Assembly (NCBI GenBank): GCA_034190875.2 | Contig: CM067343.1 | Coordinates: 63,362,751-63,426,750 of the forward strand | Direction: 5' to 3' | From: Urechis unicinctus | Taxonomy: Eukaryota > Annelida > Polychaeta > Xenopneusta > Urechidae | Length of the DNA stretch: 64,000 bases | Shown: one piece after another, positions 1-14,040 of the stretch | Layout of the letters: every line of letters begins with the position of its first letter | Numbering within the stretch: the first letter of the stretch is position 1 | Notes under the pieces: model-generated | Databases searched by the model: none | What the model was told of the DNA's origin: nothing | The model's input: the letters and a program-made list of their open reading frames with translations, nothing else | Position numbers and translations under genes: made by a program

Positions 1-3000
1 ATTTCAGTATCATAGTCGGAAGGCTGTTCAAAGAACAAACTGACATAACTCTACGTTTTGATTAAGTCGATAATATGTCATAGTTGTCACTTACAAACTA
101 CATTTTTACGAAAATTTATCCATTGTCTGTGCCGATGTGGGTAACATTGAGGCACAATATATCCGCAGTCAATTAAGCAACCTCAAAATCTGCTACTATT
201 TAATTGACCTTGCCACGGTTTTTTATGGGCTTTACCATATTCAACATCCACTTCTGATGACGTTCATATTTTAATGGTTGAAATTCCTAGACAAGCGTAC
301 ATCACGCAACTTAATGTATTGCTTATTTTATTACTCTTTGGATGGTCTCTGCTCTGATAGTTGTTAATGACCCATAACACACACTAAGCAGCTTTTGAAA
401 GGTTGATAAGCAACCACTTTTTGCACCACGAGATTGTACTATACATTAGCTACACCAAATGTAGCAGAATTATTGCTGGGTGCGATATTGTTAATGTGCC
501 ATCAACGAGATTGCTCTAATTACACAATGTTTCGTCACAACGCAGTCGCATGAATACCTTCCTGTAGGTAAGCAAACTTTGCAGGTGTGAATGTAATAAC
601 CATAGCACAATGAGGCTGAACCTAGGAACTCGCATCATACCCAACCAATATGCTCTTATGATAAGAAGAATAATCTTATCAAACCCAGCACCAACATGTC
701 AAGTACACCACCCAGAGAGCATATTCACTTGGCACTTAATTGCTGTATAGCTTGACATATTCACTTAGTCGAAACTATTACTTGCAGGCATCGGAGAGCA
801 AGCGATTTATCAGCATATAAAAGGTGTTGGAGGGCACTTCCGTACCGGTTGTTCTTGTTCAGGTGAGGCATTGCGTTAATATGAAATGAAGCAGTGGAGC
901 ATAACGTCGCTTGCAGCACGAGGGAGATCATCAACGGGGACGGATCAAAACGGCTGCGATTCGTTAACAGCTCCACTTCAGTGCCATTGCTAACTTGGCA
1001 CAACTCAGGTATCATGTCGTGTAGTAGTTCTTAATACATTCTCTATAATGGCAGTGCCAGTAAGTACATATGAAAGTACCTGTGATCCGACAATGCAGGT
1101 TAAATCTCTTGATATTAAACTAAACCAGACCACATGAGGCGCTGGACACATGTATATGGCGTTTTTTGGGCGCAAAGATTTCACAGCGAGCATGCAATGA
1201 TGGCGCACAGATATTCTGGTCAAATAACGCGACCGAATGTGCAACATCAAATATGAGGCATCAGTTAGCGAAGCTTAGTCCCAGTCAAATGTCAAAAATG
1301 GTTACATTCGTGTAAGATGTCGGGCAAGTACAATGCTTTTATTTATATGGTCTGTATTTGTCATAGTGCTGTGCTTTGCATATCCTTCCCATTCAATGCT
1401 CGACCAAGATAGGTAACCATCCTACAATGCTCTGCTGTCCTTACTCATGTGTCCACAAGATATCCTCTCAATGAATGCAAAACAAAATCCCAATTGACGC
1501 TGCGTCTGCAATACCATTCACAATGCTGTCCGGATTGTCTCAGATTTCAGACCGAAGGTAAACGCTGCAATTCGAATGAGAATTGTGCACAGCTCGAAGA
1601 CAATTGCATGGTGTGCGGCGTGTGTGGTGTGGAGTGGTGTAGACTATCTAATACTAACTGCTGACACGGCTGTTAAACATGTTAAGTGTGCAGTGCGAGA
1701 AGGCTTCTAAAAATTGCTTTCAAATTGCTTTTAAAGCATCCCGACTGTGTTATATTCACCTAGTGCTTCTAGAAAGATAAGTACAAATCAAATTGTTCTG
1801 GTACCATGCCGGGATAGACCTCAAGTGCACTGGATTATCTCAGGCTCAGTACACTCTCCCCGTTCAAACGTATCAAGATCATTGATGTTTGTGTCTAAAT
1901 AATGACGCATACAGAAAGGCACAAATCTGATCTATCATTAAGTTTGCATAAGAGTTCTCATATGTGATCAACAGAATCGATCGATAGGCCATGCATACGC
2001 TTTGAGATTTGAGACGAATAACAACTGGAAACGTGGCAATTCAACATATTAATGGCGATACATGAGATGGAAATTGCACTCAAAAAAAGTTACCTTAAGA
2101 CACTCCCAGTGCAGATGAATATGGGAAGACTGTTAGCAATACAATGAGTTAGATTTCATACTCGTCGGCAAATTCATGAAGCTAAAAGGTTTTGCTTCGT
2201 GAAGAGGTTGATTGAGTGCCTGTCTATCTTTGGCAAAAAATATAAATCATTCCTAGACATGTAAGAAATTAAGAAAGCAAAACGTATCAACATATTACCA
2301 TGGGTCACAGAGATAGAGCGTTCCACACATACAGCAAGGGTGCAGAAAGTGTTAGACCAATAAATTGTTCATACTCATGTTCGAGCTTGCATCATAGCCT
2401 AGAACTTTCTTACCCTGCCGTGCATGTTATAGGAAATAATTGGGGTCTTGCAGCGCTGTATTTTCTGCACAAATAGCCTGCCTAATGTGGATCTCCAAAG
2501 GTATATGCTAATTTATCCACCCATGAATGAAGCTTGATCACCGTACCTATACGTTGGTCAGTTGGTGGTGGCGTAGGATAGCTACATCAACATTCATACA
2601 AATGTCCATGATAATGCATGAAACTGTCATTATTGACACAGGGGTCGACCCGTTGGTCGTAAAGACCATGCACATTTGCAAATGCTATCTTGGAGCTTAA
2701 GCACCTGTCGCTACGGATAGCAAATGAAACCACTGTGTCAGCACAAACACTGTACTCTTTTTAACCGGGTAATTCTTAATTGCTACAACAAGATATAAAG
2801 TTGCTTCTACAAATGCACTTCTAAAGCCGCATAAGTTTTTCAGGGATATATATGATACCAATACGAAGGCTTCATTGAAAATACTCAAAATGGTCAAAAA
2901 TATTCTCGTCTGGTTAAAACGCTCGAAAAGTGATTTCGCGGCTGGAGTAGCATATTTAACAGGGAGGTTGAATTTATTGGTTGGGAGAAATTGTCTAAAA

Positions 3001-6000
3001 AATAATCCAGCCCGCACCATGTAAATGCAAGTACACAACTACATACGCTATATGCGGAATAGCGCGATTCGTAAAGCACTCACATGTGAGATATCAGTTC
3101 TGCCAATGCAAATGAAAATACTCCTTCGTTGGAAGACGTAAGCTGATTACCAAAAGCTGCGCTTCATTCATTTTGTTTTCTATTTAGAGAAAAATACATC
3201 ATACCCACAAAGTCACGCTTAATCGGTACCGGTGGGATCAATAACCTTAACTCTATTAATATATCGTGAAGCGCGCCTGTTGACAGCTTGTTTTACCTAA
3301 ATTGCTTATTATATTTGAAAGTAACTGTTCCAATATCTCAATTATGTACGCATCACGCATAGTATTATGCTTAAAGCATTCTTAAAGCCTTCCAAATGAG
3401 GTTTTATCTATAATTAAGAGCATGGACCGCTATAACTCTCATGTTGCAGCCCAAATCATGATATGTTAGTAGATATTAATGATGATTACATACGGATTTC
3501 ATGCTGAGCGCCAAATACGACCCAAAAATACAGATGACAATGAAAAGGCAAAATCTGCTGTTAACGAATAAACTATGATACTCTGTCAACCTAGCATTGA
3601 ATGAGCAGCTGTTATATTCTGTGAAATATTCTAACGATTCTCCAATGTTTTGTGAAAACAACATCTTAATGTGTGTCCTAAATTGGTTTGTTTAGACATT
3701 GTTGTCGCATTTTGATGAAGCGAATATCTGCTGTGCGTTTCCCTTGCTAAATAGTATCGTGTGTGGCAGTGTAATTTGATGGATTCCACTTGCGGCATTA
3801 GCAAAGTTACATGTTGTACAACTGGTACAGTATTGGTGTACGATGTGTTGTGACTGGAGTGATGATTGTTAGCGTACACAGCCGAGTTACATTCTCTTGT
3901 CCGCAGTACATAATGGTGTACTGGTCAATGACTTGGAAGCATTCAACGTACAATGTTTTAATCATTCGGATATTATCATTGAGAAACGCAAGTTTATTAC
4001 TCTGATAATCAAGTCTGTAGGATTATTGGCATATTTCGGATGTCTATATCATGCATATTGGAGATAGCTTAGAATCACACTGAATAACATATTAGATTCC
4101 GTTTATAAAGCCACTTCGTTGAGGTGGGTAATTGACTGGTTGGGTCGTAATGTTCGAAACACATGCCTGAGACTATTAAACCTATTGTACTTGGCAGCCA
4201 AATGCCAAGAAGATAAATATTTTTATATGCAGCGATATTCTCGCATGGTTTGGTGAAGTGGTGCATTTTTGCAACGTACCAGGTGCTGTTTGTAAATGGT
4301 ACCGCCAGAAACGCATACTCCATCTGTTCGTTGCGGTACGCAATATGCAATTAGAAGTAGTATAGAAGAGCAAAGCGGTGGTGTTTGGGGTGAGACCTAT
4401 CCCACCAATGTCGTTTTACGCAAATGTCTGCATGGATACCCTTAAGAATGTATTGATGGGGGATACATCGCTACATAATTATATGATTTAAAAATCTAAA
4501 GTGATTAAAGACTTATTTGAGAAGCCTACCAAAGGCACTTAACCATGACATATAGAATACCGCATATGCTTTTTCTAATTCTATGCACATCAACAGTTCC
4601 AACTTAGACTCAGTGGTCACTTTTCATACATATTCTACAGCAGATTTGCCATTACGCACACGGAATGATGACAAATATCAATGATGCATTGATGCGTAAC
4701 ATATATTTACTGCTACGCTTGGCAATTTTACAGACAATGAGTTGATACAACTAAACATTTAGCGCTCTTCAATTCACACCAGCAGAGCCGTTAAGTCGAA
4801 GCTGATTGCGTTTCGGTTATTGTGAGCTCAGAATGAAATTAGGAGCGCCACTATTCTGTGCAATACAGCATGAAAATTGTGGATTATATAAGAGCCTGAA
4901 AATGTTAGAGTATGTCAGCACCACAGCACAATAAATAATGTAACAGAGGACACTTTTTAAGAAAATCAATAATGATAATACTGAAAGGTTTGTAAATAAT
5001 ACTATATACGGGAAAGATATGGATATAAAATGCCCGCCAAAATAAAACTACTGATGATGATCTTTTATTCGTTTAATGAATACAACGGCGCCACAAACCA
5101 ATCAAAAGATAAGTAATTCTTTTTTCAAAACACAAATCAATTTTGACTAGGTAATCGAAGAATTATTAATTAAAGTGTAATGCACATCATACGCTGGGTT
5201 TTCATTGTCCCATCTTGTCGTTACGGTACCAGCTCTTATTATCGTATTCCACAAACAAATGTAATGACGATACCCATCTTAATGAGTGACATAGCCTTAG
5301 CCTTTAGGGGGGCTCTGCGGAATTTTGGTAGCATTGTTTGTCGTCTTTCTGAATAATCTTATGCAGACATTCTTAGTGAAGTATCGGACAATGGTTGTGT
5401 GCAATTTTGTTGTTTTAAGCCATATTCTGTCCCCACAATCACCAGGCGAAAGAACTTGTGTCGTTCCTGTCCCTTTAAATTCTACTGTAGGTAATTTAAT
5501 TGTTGGTCCCGTTCATCCTATTTCTTAATACCTGCCCTAATCATCATTAATAGTATTCGAATGAATCGATGGTATGGAGATGTTCTTGCTTTCTTTATGT
5601 CCAATGATATGCATAGTTTTGACAAGACTGCTGCATATAATCTGTCGAAACGCATTTCATAACAGTCTTTTGAATGTACCTTAATTCATAGATGTTTACC
5701 TACATTAATGCTTATATCAACCTGCGAATGACAGAACTAACAATGATGGTGATGGCATCAGGCATGCTGAACAAGCTTCTAAGGGTATAATTTCTAATAT
5801 TATTCTAAAAATATCAACTAACTTAGGTCCTTATCATCGTCCTTATTGGGTTTATTTTTAACCCATAGATTCCGGCCAATAATGCCATGGGAAATCCAAG
5901 AATGATATCGAATCATCAATTGAATAATATTGATAACCAAATCAGCACTTCAAATGGGGAGTACTTTTGACATTTCGGCGATCGCCGGACAAACTCAGAT

Positions 6001-6700
6001 AATGTGACCTATATCAAGACGACTTGATTCATCCGTCGTTGCAATATACAGAATTTCCCATTAAAATAACTTTATGATTCATTTCAATGAATAGTTTATG
6101 TCTCGCTTCATTGCATTTACCAAAGTACACAGCGACAGCCAGCGTACAGGGTTGAGATTTTCAAAAAGTGCATTACTAGACTATTCTGAAAGCACACGAC
6201 TGCAATTGCTACTTGAAATTCAGCACGATAGAAACTTCTATCATGTCCCAATACAAATGTGTCCAAAGAAGCACCCGCCTTAGAAATCATCGTCAGACGC
6301 AGGGACAGTAACTCTCCCAAAATAGGCAGGAATATATTCGACGTACGGTTAAGGTGCATTCATCAACAACCATCCTAACTCTGTTTTGAAAAAAATTAAT
6401 CGACTCATACTCGTATTTTTTGAGTATTTGTTAAATCCAGACCCATCGGTGATCCAAGCTATTTTATGTGCCTTTGTAAAGTCCGATTTTCTTATTTGAA
6501 GTTGAAAAGGGCAAACTTTTAGCTATAATGTCATTGAAAATGGCAGAGTTGCGCATGCGTTGGTACTGGTCTCTATTCATTAACAATTTTTATTATGCAC
6601 AAAATTCAGAGGCTGTTGTCAAGGAGCTTTTGTTGAAAAAATATAATTTCCATGATAAACGCATGTAGCATCGCGTTGAAACGCGTAGTGTCATTAAACG
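1..6700. other. Left flank, no recognisable gene; possible oldest array unit (H)
   Basis: I find no gene, RNA gene, transposon or tandem repeat that I can support here. The longest open frame is 113 codons on the minus strand at 2,697-3,038. It encodes a hydrophobic stretch, but has no recognisable domain, splice context or counterpart in other units. The only hint of kinship with the array is a weak resemblance of about 55 bases between 3,690 and 14,810 (TTAGACATTGTTG against TTCAGACATTGCTG, followed by GAAGC and CTGCTG words). Base composition matches the array to the right, so this is probably more of the same decayed material, but I cannot prove it by eye. Confidence 0.35.
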
Positions 6701-6719
6701 CATCACATAATCTTAGTGG

Positions 6720-7990
6720 GCATCCAGTGAACTAACACTGCACGTCATGATCATCAGCTGTTCTTTACCATTTCGTTTGCCAGTTACAAATGCTTGCACC
6801 AATTCCCGTCGCGTTACAGAAGTGTATGGTTCATTCAAAATTCATAAATTGCAGATAAAGGGTCGAAGCATATCCCTAGTGCTGGCAATTTCTACCAAAA
6901 CAGCAGTGACAAAACTCCCGTAAACAGTAAAGTGTGCTCTTAATGACTTCCTCCCGCACGTGCAACAGTGAATATTTGGCACTACCCGCACTCGAGCGGC
7001 ACAGATTCAACATTGGAATACAGAATTCGTCGCGTAATGCCTTTCAAAAGCTTCCATGAACATGCAAATCCAAAGACATCCATGTTCAAAGCCTAGAGTG
7101 TCTTAATGCCGTACAAATATTATCCACTAGGCCTTGTTAAACAGAACCACACCTCTAGCTGTGCCAGGTGTGGCGTATTTGCGCAGAATTGATAGATTTG
7201 GAAAATGGTGGAAATGTGATTATGGCTTATCATAAAATAAATACATGCGCGGACCAGTTAGGTAAACACCAATCGGTAATCGGTAGTTTTGTAGAACAGG
7301 TAAAACGAGCACATAAAGCAGACATGTTTGAGCTATCAATCTAGTTGAGGCCGTAAACTTGTCAGAATTGTTACTTCGCTTGAGGAACTAATAGATTGTT
7401 CAGTGAGCTAATTATCCTTTACTGGGTAGCTTTGTAAATAGTGAGTCATGAACCGCCGAGGCGATGATTCACTATGGTTGGGCTCCGCCATTGATGTTTG
7501 AAAATGAACCACAACTGTGAATATGCAGAGAACACAACAATCTTAATACGGCATTATATTGCGTTAAAAAACAATACTCGCTGTTATCATCATGTCAGCT
7601 AAATTGCATAGGTATAGCTCGCAGATGCACGTTGCTAACTAGCCCAACACGCTCACGTTTTAGCATATGTTCGCCCATTTGTCATTGGCAAACTGGTTGC
7701 TGTTATTGAGTCCATGCCAGTATTAACCGGTATTTGAAAAAAACATACTAAATGGCTAAAAAGGTATATAGCTCCATTCACGTTTTAGCATATGTTCGCC
7801 CATTTGTCAGAGTCCATCAGATTAACCGGCTTGTAACTTTTCTGAAAAAACATAGCGGCTTTCAGAAGTTTGCACGAATCAGCATTATTGATCGTTACGA
7901 CTACATCATAATCGCTACAACTATTTGCTGCGGTCAAACTAAATAGCATTTTGCGAATCTAACATGAATTGTCCATATCTCTGCAAAAGA
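6720..7990 (+). repeat. Tail of array unit H
   Basis: This block aligns with 40.1-41.5 kb in unit A and the matching part of B. The word AGAACAGGTAAAACG occurs exactly at 7,293-7,307 and 41,079-41,093. Around it both copies keep ACATGCG-GGAC, a GGTAAACA(C/T)CA word, CGGTAG, GAGCTAT and CTTGTCAGAA in the same order. Upstream, GCCAGTTACAAATGCTTGCA near 6,780 resembles AGCCAGTTACAAATCTTTGCA near 40,165. Downstream, TTGCTGTTATTGAGTCCATGCC near 7,700 matches TTGCTGTTATTCAATCTGTGCC near 41,450. A weaker third copy lies at 20,770-20,860. No open frame is shared. Confidence 0.7.
7653..7890 (+). repeat. Local tandem duplication, 125-bp offset
   Basis: A 32-base sequence beginning TCACGTTTTAGCATATG is identical at 7,653-7,684 and 7,778-7,809. 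The similarity continues afterwards (GAGTCCAT, ATTAACCGG, GAAAAAACATA), with about 24 bases missing from the second copy. The 32 bases without a mismatch imply the duplication is much younger than the unit that carries it. The 64-codon plus-strand frame starting at 7,752 lies across it and is probably chance. Confidence 0.85.
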
Positions 7991-7999
7991 ATTGTCTTT

Positions 8000-10900
8000 G
8001 CAGAAGTATGACGTATGTAACGGCAATTGCCATTCATATGGAGCGCTGACACAAAGGAATAACAAATATGGTAATAAATTCCTAGGGCTGCCGTTTTACA
8101 ATTCACTATCAGTTAGACCTGTAACTTAATGCCAAACGCAAGTACAAAGCAGAACAAGTGTATGAATAAGGCTTATGATTGCGCAAAATCAGCCGATAAG
8201 CTTAATATCAAAAAATTATATATTAAAGGACAATACTACACCACTTTTGCATCAGCACATTAAGTATGCAAAAATGATTAGACAGCCCAGCTTACCAAAC
8301 ACCTCGCTAGCGCACTATTCATGACCACTCAACCCAAAGCACTGAGATCCCATGACATTGACAAACACATGATGCACGAGGATGGTTTGCTTACATTGGT
8401 GCACCGCACACCGCAATAGCTCAACCAATTCTCATATCTGCAGCAAGCCATTGGTAGTTGGAAAGCAGCTCAATTCAGTCCGCGACCACTTCTAAATAAC
8501 TGGAAAAATATACGGGTTCTCACCACAATGTATGAAACCGAAAGGTGATGTTGAACCCCAAAACTATATCGATAAATTAATAGCATTTGTTTGTCTCAAC
8601 TACCGAGGTAAATATTGCAACATCTGTGTAGAACACAAACGCCAGAATCGTTAGTGATCCCATTACTAAAGCCTCGCAAACAGCAGACATTTGTATTTAA
8701 ACCAACTCTGACAGACAGTTCGGACAAAAGTTCAATGAGGAGGTCATCAAGATTAATGGAGAGGAGAGTATACTATGTTACCAAACACCAGACCTGCAAT
8801 AGTGAATGAATCTATCAGGCAATAAAACTGTTGACTCGTCCCACACGGCACCAGGACTCTACGACCTTTCCCATCCACCCTAATCTGCTTCCCGAAGTGC
8901 GATCGTCCATTCCCATCATATGCCATTACAAAACTACGTTAGAGTCGATAAATGGTAGCATCAGATGAATGGATGGCTTTCATTACCCCAGACGTAGAAG
9001 ATTTCGTTCATAGCATACGCAACGTAAGTGTCAATAACTAGTGTCAATGCAACCAGTGGACTGTCTATATTGATGTGGCGGTAATGGCTTACAGTGGCAG
9101 TTGATGGGTATTATTTTTGGAATAACCCCCTGCGGTCGAATGCCAAGGCTTCAGAAACGTGGAAGTATAGTTATTTCTCATGGAAGCAAGCTTGGAGCAA
9201 GAGTCGCCATGCAGCATATTATGTATCCCACCATGTAATATCGGTTCCAATAGCAGTCAACATAGACATAAATGGGCAACGATCAGTAATCAATATGATT
9301 ATCATAGATCCCTCTATCCGCATGCGCGCAGATGCACATCGAAATAAAATCTGATTATCGCCCAGTTTAATGCCAAATGTATATTAGACATAGTTGCATA
9401 GTATTTCTTCCCAAGTGTTCAATATTCACTAAAGGGTTTTGCACTGTACGGCGTCATTATGTCTATAAACCGTGTAACAATACAGATTTGGTTGATATGC
9501 CAACCTACTACGACCTCCAATTCATATTTCATGAGCTTACAATTTCGCAGATGACTGACCTTCCGTTGAAATATACTTGTGTTAGTAATATTTAAAAAAG
9601 TCAATAACTTCGTTGTGCAGAGGTTTGCTTGCATCAAACGAAACTAATCCATGCCTTAGATGTTAATGAACTGGCGAAGCAGAATCGGTCACTCAGCTAA
9701 TGTAGCCAATAGGTTGTCAATATGGCGATAAGAAGATAAGTGCAGCAGTGGCAATATATGGATAGAATCGATTTGATGCGCTGTCATTGGGAAAACTGCA
9801 ATCCATTTGCTGTTCTAACTCAGTCAGAATTGTTACCATGCCTAATGTAGAAACATAAAAGCGTAGTCATTGATCATCATCTAGATGACGTAGGTGGAAA
9901 ATGTTTTCATTGCCATGTGGCATTCGAAAGTTTCAATTGTCATTATCCATTAATTCAAGATTGATTTCATTTTCTTATTCATCAACCTGGATGTTGCCGA
10001 TAAGAATGTCTACATCAGCCTTCCTCATATATCAATTCAAATACACGAGTATGGAGCACAAAAAGGTTGCTATGATATTTTTCTAGCGCAGAGTCAGTTT
10101 CTACAATACGTTTTGTGACCCAGGTGTCGTAGTTACAGCCAGCATACTAACATGACTTTTATAATGGTCGAATACAAATCCATACTTAAATACTGTACGT
10201 AATATCTTTAATGACTCGTTCGACATTGTTTTGCTGTGGACCATAGGAAAGGGTCGCACAAACACTGTACACAATGCTGTAGTGGTGTATTCTGCAGATA
10301 AAAAAGCATACTATTAACAGAAGTTAGCATTTGCTTTGAAAAACGTTTGGCCGACGTTTTGTCATTGTACAGATTCTTACATGTGTCTGAAGTTTTTCAA
10401 TGAATCGGTTCTATGATAACGTTAACGGCTGGTTGTAGTATACATTATACGATTACCTTAATGATTATACAGCAATTGAATTATACAAAGCAAAAAGAAA
10501 TGTATATCGGCCACGTTTGTTTGCGAGACTCCTGGTGCTGTCTTTACATAAAAGAAAGTCGATTTTACAAAATTGCCCAACAGAAGGGTAGATCGATTGG
10601 CCTATAAAAGTATCTATTCAATGTTCCGTAGATAATCTCACCTTAAAATTTTAATATGTTATTAACTTTCTGCACCAGTTCATAACTTCCCGAGGTACAT
10701 GCGATCAGAAAGCTGCAAATTTGCAAATGACAGACACTCTAACAGGGAGACCAAAAACAAAACTTCCCTTACGAAGATATCAACAAGTACATATGTCAAC
10801 ATATAGACGCTTGGTGCATGAGACAGCTCAAAGCATTGCATCATTCCATCCTAAACTATGCATGCTACATCTTGGCATAAGTCGCATTAAAGCATTTGCT

Positions 10901-13900
10901 GCTATATGCAGCAAAAGGCGGTCAACATATTGCACTGTAAAAAACAACTACAAGTGTCTATCGCCTAAATGTGATGATTTATATTTTCGTGAAAGTCATG
11001 ATGAGATTGCTGCATTGAACAAAGTACATATTAGTGAGTGTGGGTGATAATAAAATATCAAATAATGATACCGGCTTTACTGCCATCACCATGTTTGCCA
11101 GCTCTCACTTTGTCTCACAATTGGACAATACTCTCCTTTTAACTCTACGTAAGCCTCGTAATATCAAAAGAGGCCGAATTCTGTGCTAATGTGTATTTAG
11201 CTGGTCTATCAAACCGTAAACCAGACGGTGAAGCACTCGATTGGAAATCTATAAAAGAGTAGAGATTTAAACACGAGGCAGCGTCATTATCAAGAACAGC
11301 AGGCGAAGATGTAAGGTTATATGCTAACGTAATAGCACCCAGTTCTCTCAACCAAAAACAAAGCTTTTCATTCATTAGTTGTGGCTTTAGTGATAAAGAA
11401 GATGGTTTTGCATAGCAGACATTCTGTGCGCTTGGGAGGGATGTTTGTTCATAGCTTTTCTCTGATTTAACGTTGCTAGTTTATGCATTATATTCTATAC
11501 ACATTCTTTCTGCGTTTATCTTACTAGGTCATCGGTTTTCCCGCAAACGCTTACTGTAAATAAGAGTACTTAACCATTGAAGAAAACAGCGGCGTGTTTT
11601 TGACATTCTACATACCCAACGGCGGTATTTTGTAATTGTCTTGGAATCTATCTACCATATGGTCAGCTTTGACCATCACCTGATATATATCCAAATCACC
11701 CATTTTAATTTGGTATAAAGTGAGTATCATATTTGCGAATTGTTCCTGGATAATAAGCCACGTATACCATTAACACGTTCACGTTAAAAACAGTGGTCTT
11801 CTCGCACATTCAAGGACGTTTAATGTTTTGGGGTAGCAGCCCAAGACCTCTCCGTCTGCCTTTGTGATATCTGCGACGTAAGTTGCCAATGCTGTACAAC
11901 CATGGTTCAAGAAGAATCAATCGAAGCAAATGAAGAATAATATCGCCGTTTGTTAAATAACACCGTGTCGTCCATAAGAATCCTACTTTAATGCCTGGAA
12001 CAATCAATCGGTCCTTCAATAAGTTATAGATGTCTGACAGCTCGACAATGGCTATTTGCGGTCTGCAGTGTGGTCCAGGTCATCTTGCTATAATTGTCAA
12101 TTGATACAAAGCATCAATAAATCAAAGCTTATCAACAGCCGCTGTTCCATTATCCCAGCAGTTTTCCGGAACTTGTCTAGGGACCCATAACAAATGGCCA
12201 AAAATTGTTGAGTTGAGCGTGACCCATGCCATTACCTACCGTAAAACCTACTATCAAACAACCCCGCCCCCTTCACCCTGTGTTTCGGACTATGCGGTGT
12301 CGAATGCTTGGTAATACCATTTTACTGGTCCTGCAGACGATGCCACTGTTAAGCACGTCACCGATCCTTTAGTAACCCACACCGATTCCGGTCGTTAATC
12401 AAATGGTTTTCTACTTCGTTAATTGAATTGCCGTCATCAACAAAATTCCAATCTTGGCCTTGGAGGGGCTGAATTTGCCTTATATAAGGTAACCAGCGTC
12501 ACACGCGTCACATCAGACAGCCATTAACCATAAAGACAACTAACACAATCAGAAGTTGAATCACCATGCGAATGAGGAGTGGTACTCAATCACTGAAGCA
12601 TACTAGCACTCTCATCCAGCGATGCAATCCATGCAATTACTTTACAATTGGACTTAAAATTAATAGAATTAATCATCCTGAGCCCTCAACACGGACACCA
12701 AATGCCTTTGCAGCGGTGTACCCTACGCATTATCAGACTGTTTACAAGCATAATGCTTCATTTTACACTCTTTAACAAACTGCTGCATGCCTATTTGCCA
12801 CCAGCTCTCTGTGTTGTTTACAAATATGAAGAGGACATAAGCTGGAGAGCTTTACACGTGTTTACCCAAATGGGAATGATAACTTCTGTTTGCTCAACAT
12901 TGTAATGCAAGACACTACTTGGTATTGCTGCTGTGTTGAAAAATATATGTGATGTTTCAGTCAATTACGAACGGCAGCAAATCAATTCCGTCTTACCATT
13001 ACTATTAGCACACAATACTAAAACCTAAGTTGAAACCTAACATACATATATGAAGTTAGTTAGCGTTGTCTGCATTGTGGAAGTAAAGCATCGCTACAAA
13101 TGCAAAATGAAAGGCGAATACTTACGTCAAAGTGTTCTCCATGTGTTCGTTATTCTAAGCAGAGCACATTCCTTTCCCTACTCAATTTCATGGTTCATGT
13201 GAAGCAGAAGATGTACTTGACAGCCTAAAGCCAACAGTGCAGCTGTGACCGCCCACGTGGCCTCACTCTATCTGTTCATCAATTCCATGACTGCACACAT
13301 TTCAACACTGATGCAACTGCCTACTGATTCGGATTTTTATTATCAAATTATGAGTTTGCAATCTATTAGCTTTGTGCCTGACATGCGTCACACAAGGAAT
13401 TTGTGACTAGTGCATAATGAATTCGAGAACGTCGGCATTCAGGTAAAGATTGCTATAGCTATTTAGTGGATAAGTGTTAGTTTTCGTTTTTCGTTGCTCT
13501 GTTTTAAATCGTGTTTTCTTGTTGTAAAGTTTCATACAGCATCTCCTGTTAATCGATTTTATCATATTGAGTATAGCGTGTTCACAATATGCATCGCAGT
13601 TGCCCATTTGAACTGACACGATTTAAAGTTATATCACGGAAACCAATCATTTATGTGTTCTCGTCGCCGTTCATCTCTTGCACCAAGAGGCGTTTTGAAA
13701 GTAAGAAGCCAGTGATACAAAGTAGCATGCGTCCGACCCTCGATACAATTACAAAGTACTGTTCATCAATTCCATGAGATGCAGTGATCCATGGTCATGG
13801 CGCAGATGCAAATTCCTACTCTGATTTGGATGTTTTCTCACTTACACTCAATATAATGGGGATTCTTACCATTATCAGCAGACCAGCTTGTAGGCGTATT

Positions 13901-14040
13901 TGGTCGATTATTAAAAAGATTTTGCAAAAATGCTTGAACCATAGTTTTATCGCGCCATTGAGCAATTTGAAGAGAACTTTTCACTTGCGCGGGTGCGAGT
14001 TGTCACATTAGCGGATTTACATTATTATCATTCATGCTCA
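8000..14040 (+). repeat. Array unit F (ancient, degenerate)
   Basis: Blocks in order: 9,480-9,600 aligns with 29,930-30,060 in D (ATGACTGACCTTCC exact at 9,551 and 29,989); 9,680-9,850 aligns with 17,040-17,200 in G and 22,440-22,620 in E; 11,160-11,740 aligns with 31,410-31,890 in D and 53,390-53,880 in C (TTTAGCTGGTCTAT exact at 11,196 and 31,436); 11,950-12,060 aligns with 54,260-54,420 in C; 13,125-13,450 aligns with 36,250-36,560 in A (AAGTGTTCTCCATG exact at 13,130 and 36,255). The order of blocks is the same in all units. The reading frames across these blocks contain stops, and none is shared. Stretches between the blocks (8.0-9.4, 10.0-11.1, 12.1-13.1 kb) show nothing I recognise. 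Confidence 0.65.
13272..13777 (+). repeat. Direct repeat inside unit F, 487-bp offset
   Basis: CTGTTCATCAATTCCATGA occurs exactly at 13,272-13,290 and 13,759-13,777. The following bases (GCAGATGCAAATTC.TACT-CTGATTTGGAT against GATGCAACTGCCTACTGATTCGGAT) also align loosely. This suggests a partial internal duplication within F. The corresponding place in A (about 36,395) has only one copy. Confidence 0.55.

Noticed and set aside
2697-3038. 113-codon hydrophobic minus-strand frame as a membrane protein
   Set aside because: No recognisable family, no splice sites, no counterpart in other units; expected by chance in AT-rich DNA of this length.
9901-10086. 61-codon plus-strand frame near 9.9 kb
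   Set aside because: No support beyond being open; neighbouring units do not keep it.
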